The notes under the pieces: model-generated
Told to the model about the DNA's origin: nothing
Database searches by the model: none
What the model saw: the letters and a program-made list of their open reading frames with translations, nothing else
Made by a program: the position numbers and the translations under genes
Part shown: piece after piece, positions 5,056 through 5,126 of the stretch
How the letters are laid out: each line of letters opens with the position of its first letter
Numbering within the stretch: position 1 is the first letter of the stretch
Assembly: GCA_945486175.1 (NCBI GenBank)
Contig: CALYTA010000096.1
Span: 1-5,126, forward strand
Length of the DNA stretch: 5,126 nucleotides
Reading direction: 5' to 3'
From: an uncultured Clostridia bacterium
Lineage (GTDB): Bacteria > Bacillota > Clostridia > Oscillospirales > Butyricicoccaceae

Positions 5056-5126
5056 TGCTTTCTCATTTTGTGTCGGGATTTGGATCAAACCGCCAGATAA
5101 AGATGGGCTGTATTGCGGCTTCCCAT

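Noticed and set aside
5064..5126. Possible C-terminus of another minus-strand gene at the right edge, ending in YLAV or in DPNPDTK depending on frame
   Set aside because: Two frames stay open from the edge to a stop (TGA at 5085-5087, or TGA near 5064-5066). The tails of 13 to 20 residues are too short to assign to a family or to choose between.
1..5126. Mobile element, CRISPR, phage or defence system
   Set aside because: No transposase, integrase, regularly spaced repeats, target-site duplications, nuclease or toxin-antitoxin genes were seen; the genes are ordinary metabolic and transport families.

Overview
The window looks like chromosome of a gut-type Firmicute, most likely a Clostridia member of the Ruminococcaceae/Oscillospiraceae kind. 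This is inferred from moderately GC-rich DNA, strong AGGAGG-type ribosome binding sites, a Gram-positive style lipoprotein signal on the solute-binding protein, and the protein flavour; the sequence alone does not fix the genus. There are four complete genes and one gene fragment, nearly all concerned with sugar handling. No RNA gene, insertion sequence, CRISPR array or phage gene was seen.

Layout: positions 1-95 hold the last 30 codons of a plus-strand gene that resembles the C-terminus of a Gfo/Idh/MocA oxidoreductase. A 109-base gap containing two inverted repeats, one a perfect 12-bp stem, leads to a 321-residue sugar phosphate isomerase/epimerase (205-1170, plus). The isomerase ends at a strong hairpin-plus-T terminator (about 1199-1244), which also separates it from the convergent minus-strand genes. 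On the minus strand, reading right to left, come a sugar-binding lipoprotein of the MglB/RbsB type (5043-4021) with a 13-bp bidirectional terminator, a 198-base gap with an extended -10 promoter and a palindrome, a 2-dehydro-3-deoxygluconokinase-like PfkB kinase (3822-2734), a weaker terminator hairpin, and a MATE-family multidrug/cation antiporter (2623-1256).

How they may work together: the oxidoreductase/isomerase pair is a common module for oxidising and rearranging sugars, inositols or glycosides. The binding protein would deliver a sugar, and the KDG kinase is the penultimate step of hexuronate or ketogluconate breakdown (KDG to KDPG). That makes the window look like part of a sugar-acid or unusual-sugar catabolic island. 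However, terminators separate the genes, so they are at best a loose cluster and not a single operon. No ABC permease or ATPase, KDPG aldolase or transcription regulator is present in the window. I found no clear evidence of a wholly new system. The most useful leads are the substrate of the oxidoreductase/isomerase pair, the apparently solitary binding protein, and the control elements in front of the kinase.
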